From Pseudomonadota bacterium (lineage in GTDB: Bacteria > Pseudomonadota > Alphaproteobacteria > Dongiales > Dongiaceae), in the NCBI GenBank assembly GCA_021792365.1, contig JAJYUT010000006.1:124001-188000 (forward strand): DNA of 64,000 bases, read 5' to 3'. A program made the position numbers and the translations under genes. Under the pieces are notes generated by a model. It searched no databases. It was not told the DNA's origin and saw only the letters and a list, made by a program, of their open reading frames with translations. Positions within the stretch are counted from its first letter, which is position 1. The number at the start of each line of letters is the position of its first letter. Below, piece after piece: positions 26,823 through 35,019 of the stretch.

Positions 26823-28103
26823 CAGAAGGTCCGGGATCGTGAGTACGAAAGCCGGGACGAGCGAGATCATGAACAAAACCACGATCAAGGGAATGAGCAG
26901 CGACAGGATCGCAACGCATAAGCGCTCGAAGGGAATTCCCCCGACGCGGGCGACGATGAAGAGGGCTACTCCGACAGGCGGTGTCACGATCCCCAGCAGG
27001 AGCCCATAGACCAGAATGAGCCCGAAATGGACGCGATCGATGTGAAAATGGTCGATCAGCGGCAAGAGGATGGGCAGCAGGACCACCATCGCTGGTATCG
27101 GCTCCAGTATCGTCCCGATAATCAAGAAGAAAATGATCAGTCCGAGCAAGAAAATGATCTTTTCCTCAGTGAGCCCAAGAACCTCATTTGCGAGAGTCTG
27201 TGGGATCTGATGGAAGGACATCAACCACGCCATAACCGTTGACATACCGATGATCATCAGTACCGTGCACGTCAAGAGCACGGTCTCGCTAAGGGCCTCC
27301 ACGAGCTTCGCGATTGTGAGGGCACGGTAAGCAAGACCTAAGGCAATCACGTAAACGGAAGCGATTACCCCCGCCTCAAGCGCGGTGGCCGCTCCCGTCG
27401 TGATTGATCCAACAATGATCACCGGCGCGAGGATCGCCCAGACGCCGTCAAAGCTCGCGCGAAGCACTCTGCGCAGCGGCGCGCGTTTAGCCAGTGGAAC
27501 CTTGTATCGCACCGCCACGAACCGATTGTAGATCATGAGCGCTGCGACGATGAGGATGCCAGGCCCAAGTCCTGCCAGGAACACGCGCTCGACCGAGACG
27601 GAGGCCGAGAATGAGTAGATAAGCAGCGGCACGGAAGGCCACATCGTCGGCCCGATCACGGATGAAGCGGCTGTCAGGGCGCCCGCATACGCCTTCGGAT
27701 AGCCGCGCTCCCACATCGCACGAACAATGAGATTGCTCACTGCTGCACAATCGGCCACGGCGGATCCGGTGATTCCACCGAAGAAAAGCGAGGCCACCAC
27801 GTTGACCTGCGCCAGGCCAGCCTTGAGATGCCCGACATAGGCATCCGCCATCCGCACGATGCGGTCGGTCACGCCGATCGCATTCATCAGGTTGCCGGCG
27901 AGTACGAAAAAGGGAATGGCGAGCAGGTCCGGCGCCTCGACCCCTTCGACGATCATCTGCGGAAAGATGTACAGCCCGATCAGGCTTTTGCCAAACCCGG
28001 CATAGAAAAGCCCGGCCAGCGAACTGAAGCCGAAGGCCATGATGACCGGAACACCGACCAACATGAGCCCGAGAAACAGACCAAATATTACTACAGCGAC
28101 CAT
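26808..28103 (-). CDS. TRAP transporter large permease (DctM type)
   Basis: A 431-residue polytopic membrane protein, the normal length for DctM. Typical segments are DLLAIPFFVLAGNLMNAIGV, ASLFFGGITGSAVADCAA, GYPKAYAGALTAASSVIGPT and GIVTPPVGVALFIVARVGGI. It is the ion-coupled translocation subunit. It overlaps the small permease by 13 bases. The binding protein is encoded divergently at 28880-29881. No catabolic enzyme adjoins the system, but it sits next to the hyuA-hyuB-ggt operon, whose LysR gene ends inside it. Confidence 0.95.
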   Translation of the reverse strand: MVAVVIFGLFLGLMLVGVPVIMAFGFSSLAGLFYAGFGKSLIGLYIFPQMIVEGVEAPDLLAIPFFVLAGNLMNAIGVTDRIVRMADAYVGHLKAGLAQVNVVASLFFGGITGSAVADCAAVSNLIVRAMWERGYPKAYAGALTAASSVIGPTMWPSVPLLIYSFSASVSVERVFLAGLGPGILIVAALMIYNRFVAVRYKVPLAKRAPLRRVLRASFDGVWAILAPVIIVGSITTGAATALEAGVIASVYVIALGLAYRALTIAKLVEALSETVLLTCTVLMIIGMSTVMAWLMSFHQIPQTLANEVLGLTEEKIIFLLGLIIFFLIIGTILEPIPAMVVLLPILLPLIDHFHIDRVHFGLILVYGLLLGIVTPPVGVALFIVARVGGIPFERLCVAILSLLIPLIVVLFMISLVPAFVLTIPDLLLGHQ

Positions 28104-28633
28104 CGTGGCGGCTCTTGATCTGGGGTATTTGTGGCGCCGCCACGGAGGGTATGGATCGAGTCCGTAAGGAGGTGGATGGCGATTAGAACAGAGGAGACGA
28201 TCAGGGGAACTGTCAGAGCGTAGCGCTCGAGGCCAACGAACTGGATATGGCCCACCTGCCGATTCAAAATCACCGGGGCTTCAATGACGATGACAGAGAC
28301 GGTGATGATGCCAACGATGTTTATCATTACATCCGCAATCGGCCGCCATCGGCTAGGAGTACGCGCAAGAACGATCTCAACCGCAATATCGAGCTTTCGC
28401 CTGTAAAGGACAAAGAAAGCGCTGAAAACGCTCCACATCATTAGCGTACCAGTCCACGGCCATACCCAACCCAGCGAGTGGCCGACGACATTCCGGAATA
28501 CCAGATTGACTGCATTGATCACTACCTGAATCGCTAGGCATGTGCATGCAAAGGACATCAAAACACGCTCAGCGACGCTCAGCATGGTTTCGATGCCAGT
28601 CAGAAGCGGTGACGATTTAATCTGTGTCGACAT
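28091..28633 (-). CDS. TRAP transporter small permease (DctQ type)
   Basis: A 180-residue protein with four membrane helices. The family motif region is NLVFRNVVGHSLGWVWPWTG, then FSAFFVLYRRKLDIAVEIVL. It forms the membrane complex with the large permease. The ATG at 28633 is preferred to an upstream TTG because family members start close to the first helix. It is transcribed away from the binding-protein gene. Confidence 0.92.
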   Translation of the reverse strand: MSTQIKSSPLLTGIETMLSVAERVLMSFACTCLAIQVVINAVNLVFRNVVGHSLGWVWPWTGTLMMWSVFSAFFVLYRRKLDIAVEIVLARTPSRWRPIADVMINIVGIITVSVIVIEAPVILNRQVGHIQFVGLERYALTVPLIVSSVLIAIHLLTDSIHTLRGGATNTPDQEPPRWSL

Positions 28634-28879
28634 TCTTGACCAATCAGGCGAATTGCCTCGAAGGCGTACAAGGCGTTTTTCCCCGGCGGGAGCCAAGGCC
28701 GGTGCCGCGCCGTTTGTTCGTGTTATCGTGAAGAGCGCGCAGAGAATTGCAAGCGCTCTCCGAAAGGAATTTCCTATCTAAGCAGTGATTTTTCCGATGA
28801 AGCATCGCATTGCGTATGCAGATGGTTGTGCAAGAATCCCCTCAGAAGTCGACAAAAGACAGAGGGAGGAGTTCGCGAG
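28634..28879. promoter_or_regulatory. Divergent promoter region of the TRAP system
   Basis: A 246-base gap between the divergent permease and binding-protein genes. It holds a perfect inverted repeat, AGAGCGC at 28732-28738 and GCGCTCT at 28753-28759. The right part, TTGCAAGCGCTC at 28747-28758, resembles half of a LacI-family operator. No LacI-type gene is nearby. Promoter boxes could not be placed with certainty. Confidence 0.35.
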
Positions 28880-29881
28880 ATGAAAGCTTTTGATCGGTCC
28901 ATTTATACATGCGCGATTGCCATCGCTTTAACATTGCTCTTCGGATTCCACGCAGAAGCTGAGACATGGAAGGTAGCGACTAAGCTTCCAGCGGATAGCG
29001 CCGAGGGCAAGGTCGTTCAACGTTTTGCCGATCTGACTGAGCTTTATTCGGGCGGAAAGCTCAGCATCAACATTTACCCAAGCGAGCAGCTCGGACGTGA
29101 AGATGCCGTCCTCGAGCAGTTGCAGGGCGACGTGATCCAAATCTATGCCGAGTCATCGCTCTTTCTCCAGAAGTGGGTGCCGGAAATCAAATGGATCTCT
29201 GCACCGTTCCTCTTTCAGGATCGTGAGAGCTGGGCGAAGTTCGTCGCCGGACCTCTTGCTCAGGGCTGGTACAAGATGGTCGAAGATCAGATCGGCATTG
29301 TACCGCTCGGCGATGTCACCGACGTTGTCCGCGGTCCCTACCGCGTTATCGCCAGCCGGAAGCCCATCGAAAAGGTCGATGACCTTAATGGGCTCAAGCT
29401 CCGCATGTATCCCGATGAGGTAGCCAACGCAATCTGGACTCAGCTCGGCTTGGAGACCACGCTGCTCGGATGGACGGAGACCTATCAGAGCATCAGCAGC
29501 GGCGTCGTAGATTCCGTAACGGCACCGATCGCGAATATCGAAGCGGCCAAGCTCTATGAAGTGGCTCCCAATATCGCCCGCACAAATGAATTCTGGCAGG
29601 AGATCGCCTTTATGATGAACAAGGCAGCCTTCGAGGCTCTCTCACCCGAGTTGCGACAGGCACTCCTGCGAGCCCACGCCGAGGCAGGTAAGTACAGTTC
29701 AGAAATCATGGAGAAGACGGCGACGGATTTCCTGGCCGATGAAAAAAAGAACAAGATAACGTTCACACAATTGGATTTCGATGCCCTAAAGGCAAAGGTC
29801 AGCGATTGGTACCGAAAGCAGGAAGCCGAGGGCAAACTGCCAACTGGCTTTCTTGAGGCCGTTGCGGCCGCTTCGAAATGA
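28880..29881 (+). CDS. TRAP transporter substrate-binding protein (DctP type)
   Basis: A 333-residue periplasmic binding protein with signal peptide CAIAIALTLLFGFHAEA. Family signs are WKVATKLPADSAEGKVVQRF, SGGKLSINIYPSEQLGREDA, DLNGLKLRMYPDEVANAIWT (with the arginine that binds the ligand carboxylate) and GWTETYQSISSGVVDSVTAP. The ATG at 28880 follows GGAGGAG by eight bases. The ligand is presumably an organic acid. The permeases are encoded divergently. Confidence 0.95.
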   Translation: MKAFDRSIYTCAIAIALTLLFGFHAEAETWKVATKLPADSAEGKVVQRFADLTELYSGGKLSINIYPSEQLGREDAVLEQLQGDVIQIYAESSLFLQKWVPEIKWISAPFLFQDRESWAKFVAGPLAQGWYKMVEDQIGIVPLGDVTDVVRGPYRVIASRKPIEKVDDLNGLKLRMYPDEVANAIWTQLGLETTLLGWTETYQSISSGVVDSVTAPIANIEAAKLYEVAPNIARTNEFWQEIAFMMNKAAFEALSPELRQALLRAHAEAGKYSSEIMEKTATDFLADEKKNKITFTQLDFDALKAKVSDWYRKQEAEGKLPTGFLEAVAAASK

Positions 29882-29925
29882 CGACCAATGGGTGGATGAA
29901 GACGTGCTGTCAGAACTACGGCGCG

Positions 29926-29956
29926 CTCGGCATGCTAACTCTGGTTTCATGCCGAG
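29926..29956. terminator. Inverted repeat after the TRAP binding-protein gene
   Basis: CTCGGCATG at 29926-29934 and CATGCCGAG at 29948-29956 form a perfect nine-base stem with a 13-base loop, 45 bases past the stop of the dctP-like gene. There is no T run after it, so it may be an mRNA-stabilising hairpin or a weak terminator rather than a classical one. Confidence 0.45.
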
Positions 29957-30289
29957 TGCGAACCGTGAGAACTGCAAGCTGCCTCAACATTGACCAAGCG
30001 AGATCGAAGTATAGCTGATCGGCAGCTTGGTGTGCTCCATGATCGTTCCGGCAATTGGCGATGTCTGCGTTCCCACCCGCGGCGCCGTAGAGGTACGGGC
30101 GCTTGGACGGGGATCGAGGAGCCGACCTCGATCAGTACCCCTTGGAACGGCTTGGCTGCTGTGCGCCTTCGGGAGCGGGGCTCTGGAAATGGCCAATTGC
30201 GATGGGGAACCCTCAAGCACCCGTGGGCAGTTCCCAATATTCTGCGTCAAGAAGCCCTTTTCTCTCCGCCAATTTGAAGCTATAGCCCG

Positions 30290-30440
30290 CTTGTTGACCT
30301 GGTCGAAGGTCTGCGCCGCCTTGTCGGCATCGACAGCGCGCGCGACCGCGCCGTCGATGAATGCCTTGCGCTGGGCCTCCATCACCTCCTTGATCTTCTT
30401 GCCCATGGCGCGGCGCAGCAGGTCGGCGCCACCCAGCGTG
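30290..30440 (-). pseudogene. DNA polymerase III alpha subunit (dnaE) fragment
   Basis: The minus-strand frame reads [20 protein letters not shown], then [20 protein letters not shown] and [10 protein letters not shown]. This matches the conserved block of bacterial DnaE just before the GYGFNKSHAAAYA motif. The match stops right after VNK, where an intact gene would continue with FAGYGFNKSH. The [10 protein letters not shown] wording fits DnaE1-type rather than the ImuC/DnaE2 type. Only about 50 codons remain, so this is a scrap of a duplicated or acquired gene and not the replicative polymerase. Confidence 0.75.
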
Positions 30441-30470
30441 TCTCTCGCCCTGTTCCTGAGCACGGTCACT

Positions 30471-30720
30471 GCAGCATCACGGTCAGATCGTAGATCCGCC
30501 CTTCCTCATTTACCTTTTGAATCCACATCCCTCCGTCGGATATCCACCCGCATCGCAGTCGAACAGCTCGATCGGCAAGTCCGGTGTCGCGATGATGGAG
30601 GCGCGGGAGCTGTCCGGTACCGCACCCTGTGCCGCTTCGAGGCTTTCGACGGCCTCGAAGTTTCTATGATAGATCAAACGGTTCCTTGAACTCGATGGAC
30701 AGCTTGTTCTGAATTCAGGT
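30471..30720 (-). pseudogene. Unidentified frameshifted coding remnant
   Basis: The minus-strand sequence reads RLIYHRNFEAVESLEAAQGA, then VPDSSRASIIATPDLPIELF and DCDAGGYPTEG. After a one-base frame change it goes on as [20 protein letters not shown] to a stop at about 30471. Both halves look like real protein, and together they look like the C-terminal end of one gene. I do not recognise the family. It lies just upstream of the dnaE scrap on the same strand. Confidence 0.4.
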
Positions 30721-31522
30721 CGAGTTCGAAAGCAAGAAATTCGGCAAACTACGCTTCTCTTTTGTGGGGTGTGCGGTGAACACTCGATGGGCGTCTGACC
30801 CAGGCTGAGGATCGTTGGGGCAGCCCTCGCTGACTGCGCGGCGCAATAGGCGCACTTTTGATAAAGCCCGAAGAGGGCGAAACTCTGCTCCTGGCGCCGC
30901 CGAGCCGCCAGCCCAGCTGAAAGATCCGGAACCAATCCACGCGCTCTGCGCGCAAGCTGTCTCGCATGCCGTAAGATGCCCCGCTCGGCATCGGAAATGC
31001 CACCTCTCGCGATGAGTACGAAACTCCACGTGAAGCGATGCGCGCCATAGGGTAACGACCTGCTGTAGCGCAGCACTTTGGTTTGGCGCACATGAGAATA
31101 CATGAGCGCACATAAACGATCTGGCATCTGGGGCTCACTGAGCGAATCTGTTGTCCTGAGAACAGAGGTCTCGACTTCGGCTGTAGGAATCGCAGCAAGC
31201 CCGAGAGGTATTACCGGCTCCATCCGCGGGCCAGAAGGCCTTGGAGCAACAATGATCGGGCGATCGGTCCTACGGCTCAGACGAATAGCTAAACCGGCCG
31301 GCATCCTGCCGGGGATGTTTCCATGACCCTTTCAGATCACCCCAGCCTGTCCCCCAGTGTTCTAGCCTACGTGGCAACCACTCGCGTGCGCCTGCGACCT
31401 ACGAATCCATATGCGTGTCCTGCACAGGTGGAAACCAATCGTGGGCCGGCCGGATGCTATGTCGAGGATCGAGCCCAAGGCCGGCCGGTGCACCCTCGGA
31501 CGATTTCGGTTCGATCTCACAG

Positions 31523-31966
31523 ATGACGGACTGGCCCCTGACTCTCGCTCAACTGGCCGACAAGCTTCAAATATCTGAACGCACTGCCCGGTGCTGGTTG
31601 TCGCGCCTTGACCGAAGATTCCCGGATCGGACACTCTGGTCCGGGTCCGACCGTAAAAAGCGGTTCGAAGAAGGCCACTACCGTCTGATTGTGGAGCTGC
31701 TCCCATGCCTCTCAGAGTCGAAGTCCCGAAAGGTCGGCGGTTCTGGTATATCCGGGGCACGGTGCACGCCGGAAAGCGGTCGCGATCCATTTACGAAAGT
31801 ACTGGCATTGGCGCAGGGGACCCCCGCGGTCATTACAAGGCCGAGAAAGTCAAAGAGAAGCGGGAATCGCAACTCATTCAGGAAGTCCTCACCGACCCGC
31901 TCGAACGGGTCACCTTCACTGAAGCTGCGGCTGATTACGGCGCCGAACGGGAACGAGAGCGCATAG
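31523..31966 (+). CDS. Excisionase-like small DNA-binding protein
   Basis: A 147-residue protein starting MTDWPLTLAQLADKLQISER, a helix-turn-helix of the excisionase/MerR-like kind (residues 5-45, TARCWLSRLDRRFPDRTLW). A basic tail follows. It lies directly before the integrase gene on the same strand and overlaps its first 262 bases in another frame, so the last 87 residues share DNA with the integrase N-terminus. It would control the direction of recombination. The helix-turn-helix part is convincing; whether the full tail is translated is less certain. Confidence 0.65.
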   Translation: MTDWPLTLAQLADKLQISERTARCWLSRLDRRFPDRTLWSGSDRKKRFEEGHYRLIVELLPCLSESKSRKVGGSGISGARCTPESGRDPFTKVLALAQGTPAVITRPRKSKRSGNRNSFRKSSPTRSNGSPSLKLRLITAPNGNESA

Positions 31967-32979
31967 CTCGCAACCCCGCTCTCAAGGGGCAGCCCGACAA
32001 GGAAATGGAGTATGTCGCGAAGTGGGTGACGTTCCTTCGCGCGCGTGGCCTCGCCGATATCCCGCTGACGGAGATGTGCACCAAGGCGGCACCCGCGCTC
32101 GCCACCTACTTTGATGAAAAGCACATCCAGAAGGGCAATAAGCTCTCCACGATGCACCGAGAGGCCGACACCTACCACACGGTGATGAACCACGCGGCCG
32201 CCAAGGGCTGGGCGCCGGAGAAGTATCCCAGGGCACAGCTACCGGACTACGACATCCTCGAGCAGCCGGTCAACAAATGGCTATATCCCGAAGAGATCAT
32301 GCTCTTTATCCGCCTTGCGCCGAAGCATCTGACGCTCTTCACCGCCGGGGTGTTTGCCACCGGAATCCGCGGCGGCGAGCTCCTCTTCGTCTCCCGACGC
32401 CGGCCGTCCTATCAGCCCAACACCACTGGCCTTAGCCTCGAACCCGGCCAGGAACACATCTTTCTCGGTTACACCAAGAGCGGGAAACCGATCATCCGTG
32501 CACTGCCCGACTGGTGGGTGGAGATGATCCATCAGGCTTTGAGCGCCCGGACCGACGCGCACGATGCCCTCTTCCTAACCGAGACGGGCGAGCCCTACGT
32601 CCGCCCCAGGAAGCAACGGGGCTTCCTGGTCAAGACCGCGTGGCGGCCCATAAGAGAGCGTGTGGCGGCTGTCATCGAGCGCCTGGCGGGGCGCAGGACG
32701 GCGGCGGGCGATCATCGTGGCGCCGAGCGCCTACGCCAGCGCGCAGCCATCTGCCGGGAGGTCACGCCTCACTGGGGGCGGCACAATGCGGCGAGCCACC
32801 TCTTGATGAAAGGCCGATCCAAAGGGGATGCGAAGCGTGCTGGCGGCTGGTCGACGGACAAGATGCTGCAGCGTTACGAGCATCTGGCACCGGAAGCCAA
32901 CAAGAGCATGGCAAATGAGTTAGACTTCGGAAGGGCCGGACGTGCAATCCGAGTGCACCCTCCGAAGAAGGCCAGCTAA
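31705..32979 (+). CDS. Tyrosine recombinase / integrase
   Basis: A 424-residue phage-type integrase. The N-terminal region (FWYIRGTVHAGKRSRSIYES) is the usual DNA-arm part. The catalytic residues are visible: the first arginine in ATGIRGGELL, the HxxR pair in TPHWGRHNAASHLL, tryptophan in the third position in GGWSTDKM, and the nucleophile tyrosine in LQRYEHLAPE. The gene ends 35 bases before the tRNA-Val 3' half and points toward it, the classic relation of an integrase and its att site. All active-site positions seem intact, so the enzyme may be functional. The element it moves would extend to the left. Confidence 0.93.
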   Translation: MPLRVEVPKGRRFWYIRGTVHAGKRSRSIYESTGIGAGDPRGHYKAEKVKEKRESQLIQEVLTDPLERVTFTEAAADYGAERERERIARNPALKGQPDKEMEYVAKWVTFLRARGLADIPLTEMCTKAAPALATYFDEKHIQKGNKLSTMHREADTYHTVMNHAAAKGWAPEKYPRAQLPDYDILEQPVNKWLYPEEIMLFIRLAPKHLTLFTAGVFATGIRGGELLFVSRRRPSYQPNTTGLSLEPGQEHIFLGYTKSGKPIIRALPDWWVEMIHQALSARTDAHDALFLTETGEPYVRPRKQRGFLVKTAWRPIRERVAAVIERLAGRRTAAGDHRGAERLRQRAAICREVTPHWGRHNAASHLLMKGRSKGDAKRAGGWSTDKMLQRYEHLAPEANKSMANELDFGRAGRAIRVHPPKKAS

Positions 32980-33014
32980 GTGGCGGCAAAATCGTGGCTT
33001 TTTGATCCGCAAAA

Positions 33015-33064
33015 CTACGTTGACATCGTAGGGGTCACTGGTTCAATCCCAGTACCGCCCACCA
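33015..33064 (+). tRNA. 3' half of tRNA-Val(GAC): probable att site
   Basis: The sequence starts with a complete anticodon arm: CTACG (33015-33019), loop TTGACAT with anticodon GAC, and CGTAG (33027-33031). The variable bases GGGTC, a T arm (ACTGG, TTCAATC, CCAGT), the 3' acceptor strand ACCGCCC, discriminator A and CCA at 33062-33064 follow. The 5' half (acceptor GGGCGGT strand and D arm) is absent; integrase-flanking sequence stands in its place. It is therefore not a functional tRNA but the copy of the tRNA 3' end left at one junction of an integrated element. The intact gene should lie at the other end. Confidence 0.85.
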
Positions 33065-33516
33065 TTTCAACCGCAGAATCCGCCGTCTCGAGAACCCCCG
33101 CAAGGCGTCAAAGCCAGAGCTTTCCGGCGTCACGCGGCGGAACACGGCGCGAACCGGCAGCAAAACATGTGCAAGGCGTCGTCTGAAGGGACGTGGACTG
33201 ACCATTCCGCCTCGGCTGCTGCTCGTCAAGCTGCTGTGCCCGTCGCGTGCGCTTTACAATCTGCGACGACTTCATGTCGAGACGACACACTGCACCGGAA
33301 AACGACCGCCTCGACATTCTGTCGCGCGAGCAGCCAGAAGCTGCTGCGTCAAGAGGTCCGGCACGCCGTAGCCGATGAAAATTCGCTTTTTGGCCGACGG
33401 AGACAGCCCTGCGGCGACGCTGTCCAGAGCCTGTGGCTGTCGGCCCGGTGGGCGGCCACATAAACCCAATTACTCCACTTCAGAGCGCCCGGTGATTCAT
33501 CTGCCCCCGCCGGCCA
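33065..33516. other. Intergenic sequence beyond the att site
   Basis: No gene could be supported. Several short frames exist on both strands, but none has family motifs, a ribosome site or a consistent coding pattern. The polysaccharide locus begins at 33517 with the end of the manC-type gene. Confidence 0.5.
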
Positions 33517-35016
33517 CTAGACGCGGCCGTAACCGTCCTCAAGGCGCACAATATCATCCTCACCCAGGTAGTCGCCGGTCTGCACTTCGATCAGATGCAG
33601 GGTCTCGTTTCCGCAATTCTCCAGGCGATGCACTGCCCCTTGTGGAATATCGATGGACTCCCTCTCCCTCAGTTCCATAACGTCCTTATCTCGCGTCACA
33701 CGTGCGCGCCCACGCACGACAACCCAGTGCTCGGCACGATAGGCGTGCCTTTGAAGCGATAGGCGACCGCCGGGTTTCACCATGATGCGCTTGACCTTGA
33801 AGCCATCGTCGGTATCGACCGACTGGTAACTCCCCCACGGGCGATACACCAGTCGGTGCGAACGCAATTCATCGCGGTTTGCAGCGCGCAGCTGATCAAC
33901 GACGAGGCGCATGTCTTGCGCGCGATCTCGTGGCGCCACGAGCACGGCGTCATCGAGCGCAACGATCATCAAGTCCTTTACGCCGAGCGTCGCGACCAGG
34001 CGCCCCTCTCCTCTCACATAGCTTCCCTCCGAACCAACGGCCAGGACGTCACCAATCAGCACGTTTTCATGCGCATCCTTGGCTCCCAACTCCCACAGGG
34101 TCGACCAAGCCCCGACATCCGCCCAATCCATTTCAACCGGGACGACCGTGGCTCGCCGCGTCCGCTCCATCACGGCATGATCGATAGATCGATTCGGACA
34201 ACGTTCGAAGGCGCCGGAATCGAGACGTATGAAATCCAAGTCCCTGGTCGCACGGGCCACCCCCTCCTTGCACGCCTGTAGCATCTCCGGCTCGAACCGC
34301 TCCAATTCCGAGAGATAGGAGTCCGCGCGAAAGAGGAAACGGCCAATGTTCCACAAATATGCACCGCTCTCGACACAGGCTGCTGCCGTATCGCGATCTG
34401 GCTTCTCAATGAAGCGGTCAATAACGAAGCAGCCTGGCATGTTCTCGATCGCAGCCCCCCGATACACATAGCCAAAGCCGGTCTCTGGCCTGTCTGGTTG
34501 CGCACCGAACGCAACCAACAGCCCGGCCTCGGCCGCCTTTCTTGCAGTCTGGACGGCGGACAAGAATGCCGCTGGCACGCCAACGTGGTGATCCGTCGGT
34601 AGCACGAGGAGCAGCGACTGAGGATCAAACATGCTCGCCACAACGGCTGCCGTTGTTACTGCCGGCGCAGTCGACCGCCCAGAAGTCTCGAGCAGAATGG
34701 CGCGCGGCTTTACATTGATCTCGCGCAGCTGCTCTGCGACCAGGAACCGGTGCAAGTCGTTGCAGATGACAACCGGCGAACCAAGCCCATATTGCCCGCA
34801 CACTGAAAGAACGGTTTCCTTGAAAGAACTGCGACTACCCAGAACCGGCAGTAGCTGCTTCGGGCACAGTTCTCGCGACATCGGCCACAGCCGGGTCCCG
34901 CTCCCTCCGGCCAGGATGACCGGGATGATCTTTCGTGCCGACTGCTCCGTTCCAGTCGCCAAATGATCGAAGATGCTAATGAGGGCTGTCGGCATAAAGG
35001 CGCTCTGGTCATTCAT
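33517..35016 (-). CDS. manC: Mannose-1-phosphate guanylyltransferase / mannose-6-phosphate isomerase
   Basis: A 499-residue bifunctional enzyme that makes mannose-6-phosphate from fructose-6-phosphate and GDP-mannose from mannose-1-phosphate and GTP. The nucleotidyltransferase domain has VILAGGSGTRLWPMSRE, VLPTDHHV, ETGFGYVYRG and FIEKPD. The C-terminal cupin domain has RPWGSYQSVD, KPGGRLSLQRHAYRAEHW and SIDIPQGAVHRLEN. The cytoplasmic product supplies GDP-mannose, or GDP-fucose or GDP-rhamnose precursors, for the repeat unit. It starts 3 bases after the BY-kinase gene ends and is the last gene of the LuxR-kinase-manC group. XanB and AlgA are equivalent names in other species. Confidence 0.96.
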   Translation of the reverse strand: MNDQSAFMPTALISIFDHLATGTEQSARKIIPVILAGGSGTRLWPMSRELCPKQLLPVLGSRSSFKETVLSVCGQYGLGSPVVICNDLHRFLVAEQLREINVKPRAILLETSGRSTAPAVTTAAVVASMFDPQSLLLVLPTDHHVGVPAAFLSAVQTARKAAEAGLLVAFGAQPDRPETGFGYVYRGAAIENMPGCFVIDRFIEKPDRDTAAACVESGAYLWNIGRFLFRADSYLSELERFEPEMLQACKEGVARATRDLDFIRLDSGAFERCPNRSIDHAVMERTRRATVVPVEMDWADVGAWSTLWELGAKDAHENVLIGDVLAVGSEGSYVRGEGRLVATLGVKDLMIVALDDAVLVAPRDRAQDMRLVVDQLRAANRDELRSHRLVYRPWGSYQSVDTDDGFKVKRIMVKPGGRLSLQRHAYRAEHWVVVRGRARVTRDKDVMELRERESIDIPQGAVHRLENCGNETLHLIEVQTGDYLGEDDIVRLEDGYGRV

Positions 35017-35019
35017 CTA

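Larger units (their letters stand above)
29957..31522. other. Gene-poor stretch with coding scraps at the edge of an integrated element
   Basis: About 1.6 kb without an intact gene. It holds the dnaE scrap (30290-30440) and an unidentified frameshifted scrap (about 30471-30720). Sequence from 30720 to 31320 has short frames in several phases that I cannot assign. The ten-base palindromic string GGCCGGCCGG occurs twice, at 31444 and 31479, just upstream of the excisionase-like gene, and might be a binding site for it. The composition fits decayed sequence left by insertions and deletions near an att site. Confidence 0.5.

Noticed and set aside
28746-28760. LacI-family operator in the TRAP promoter
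   Set aside because: Only one half matches and no LacI-type gene is near; it is kept as a remark only.
30510-31304. A 264-codon minus-strand frame
   Set aside because: Only its last 70 residues look like protein; the rest is arginine-rich noise crossing unassigned sequence, so only the remnant was kept.
33035-33229. A short minus-strand frame ending WWAVLGLNQ
   Set aside because: This ending is the well-known false translation of a tRNA 3' end; it comes from the tRNA-Val half.
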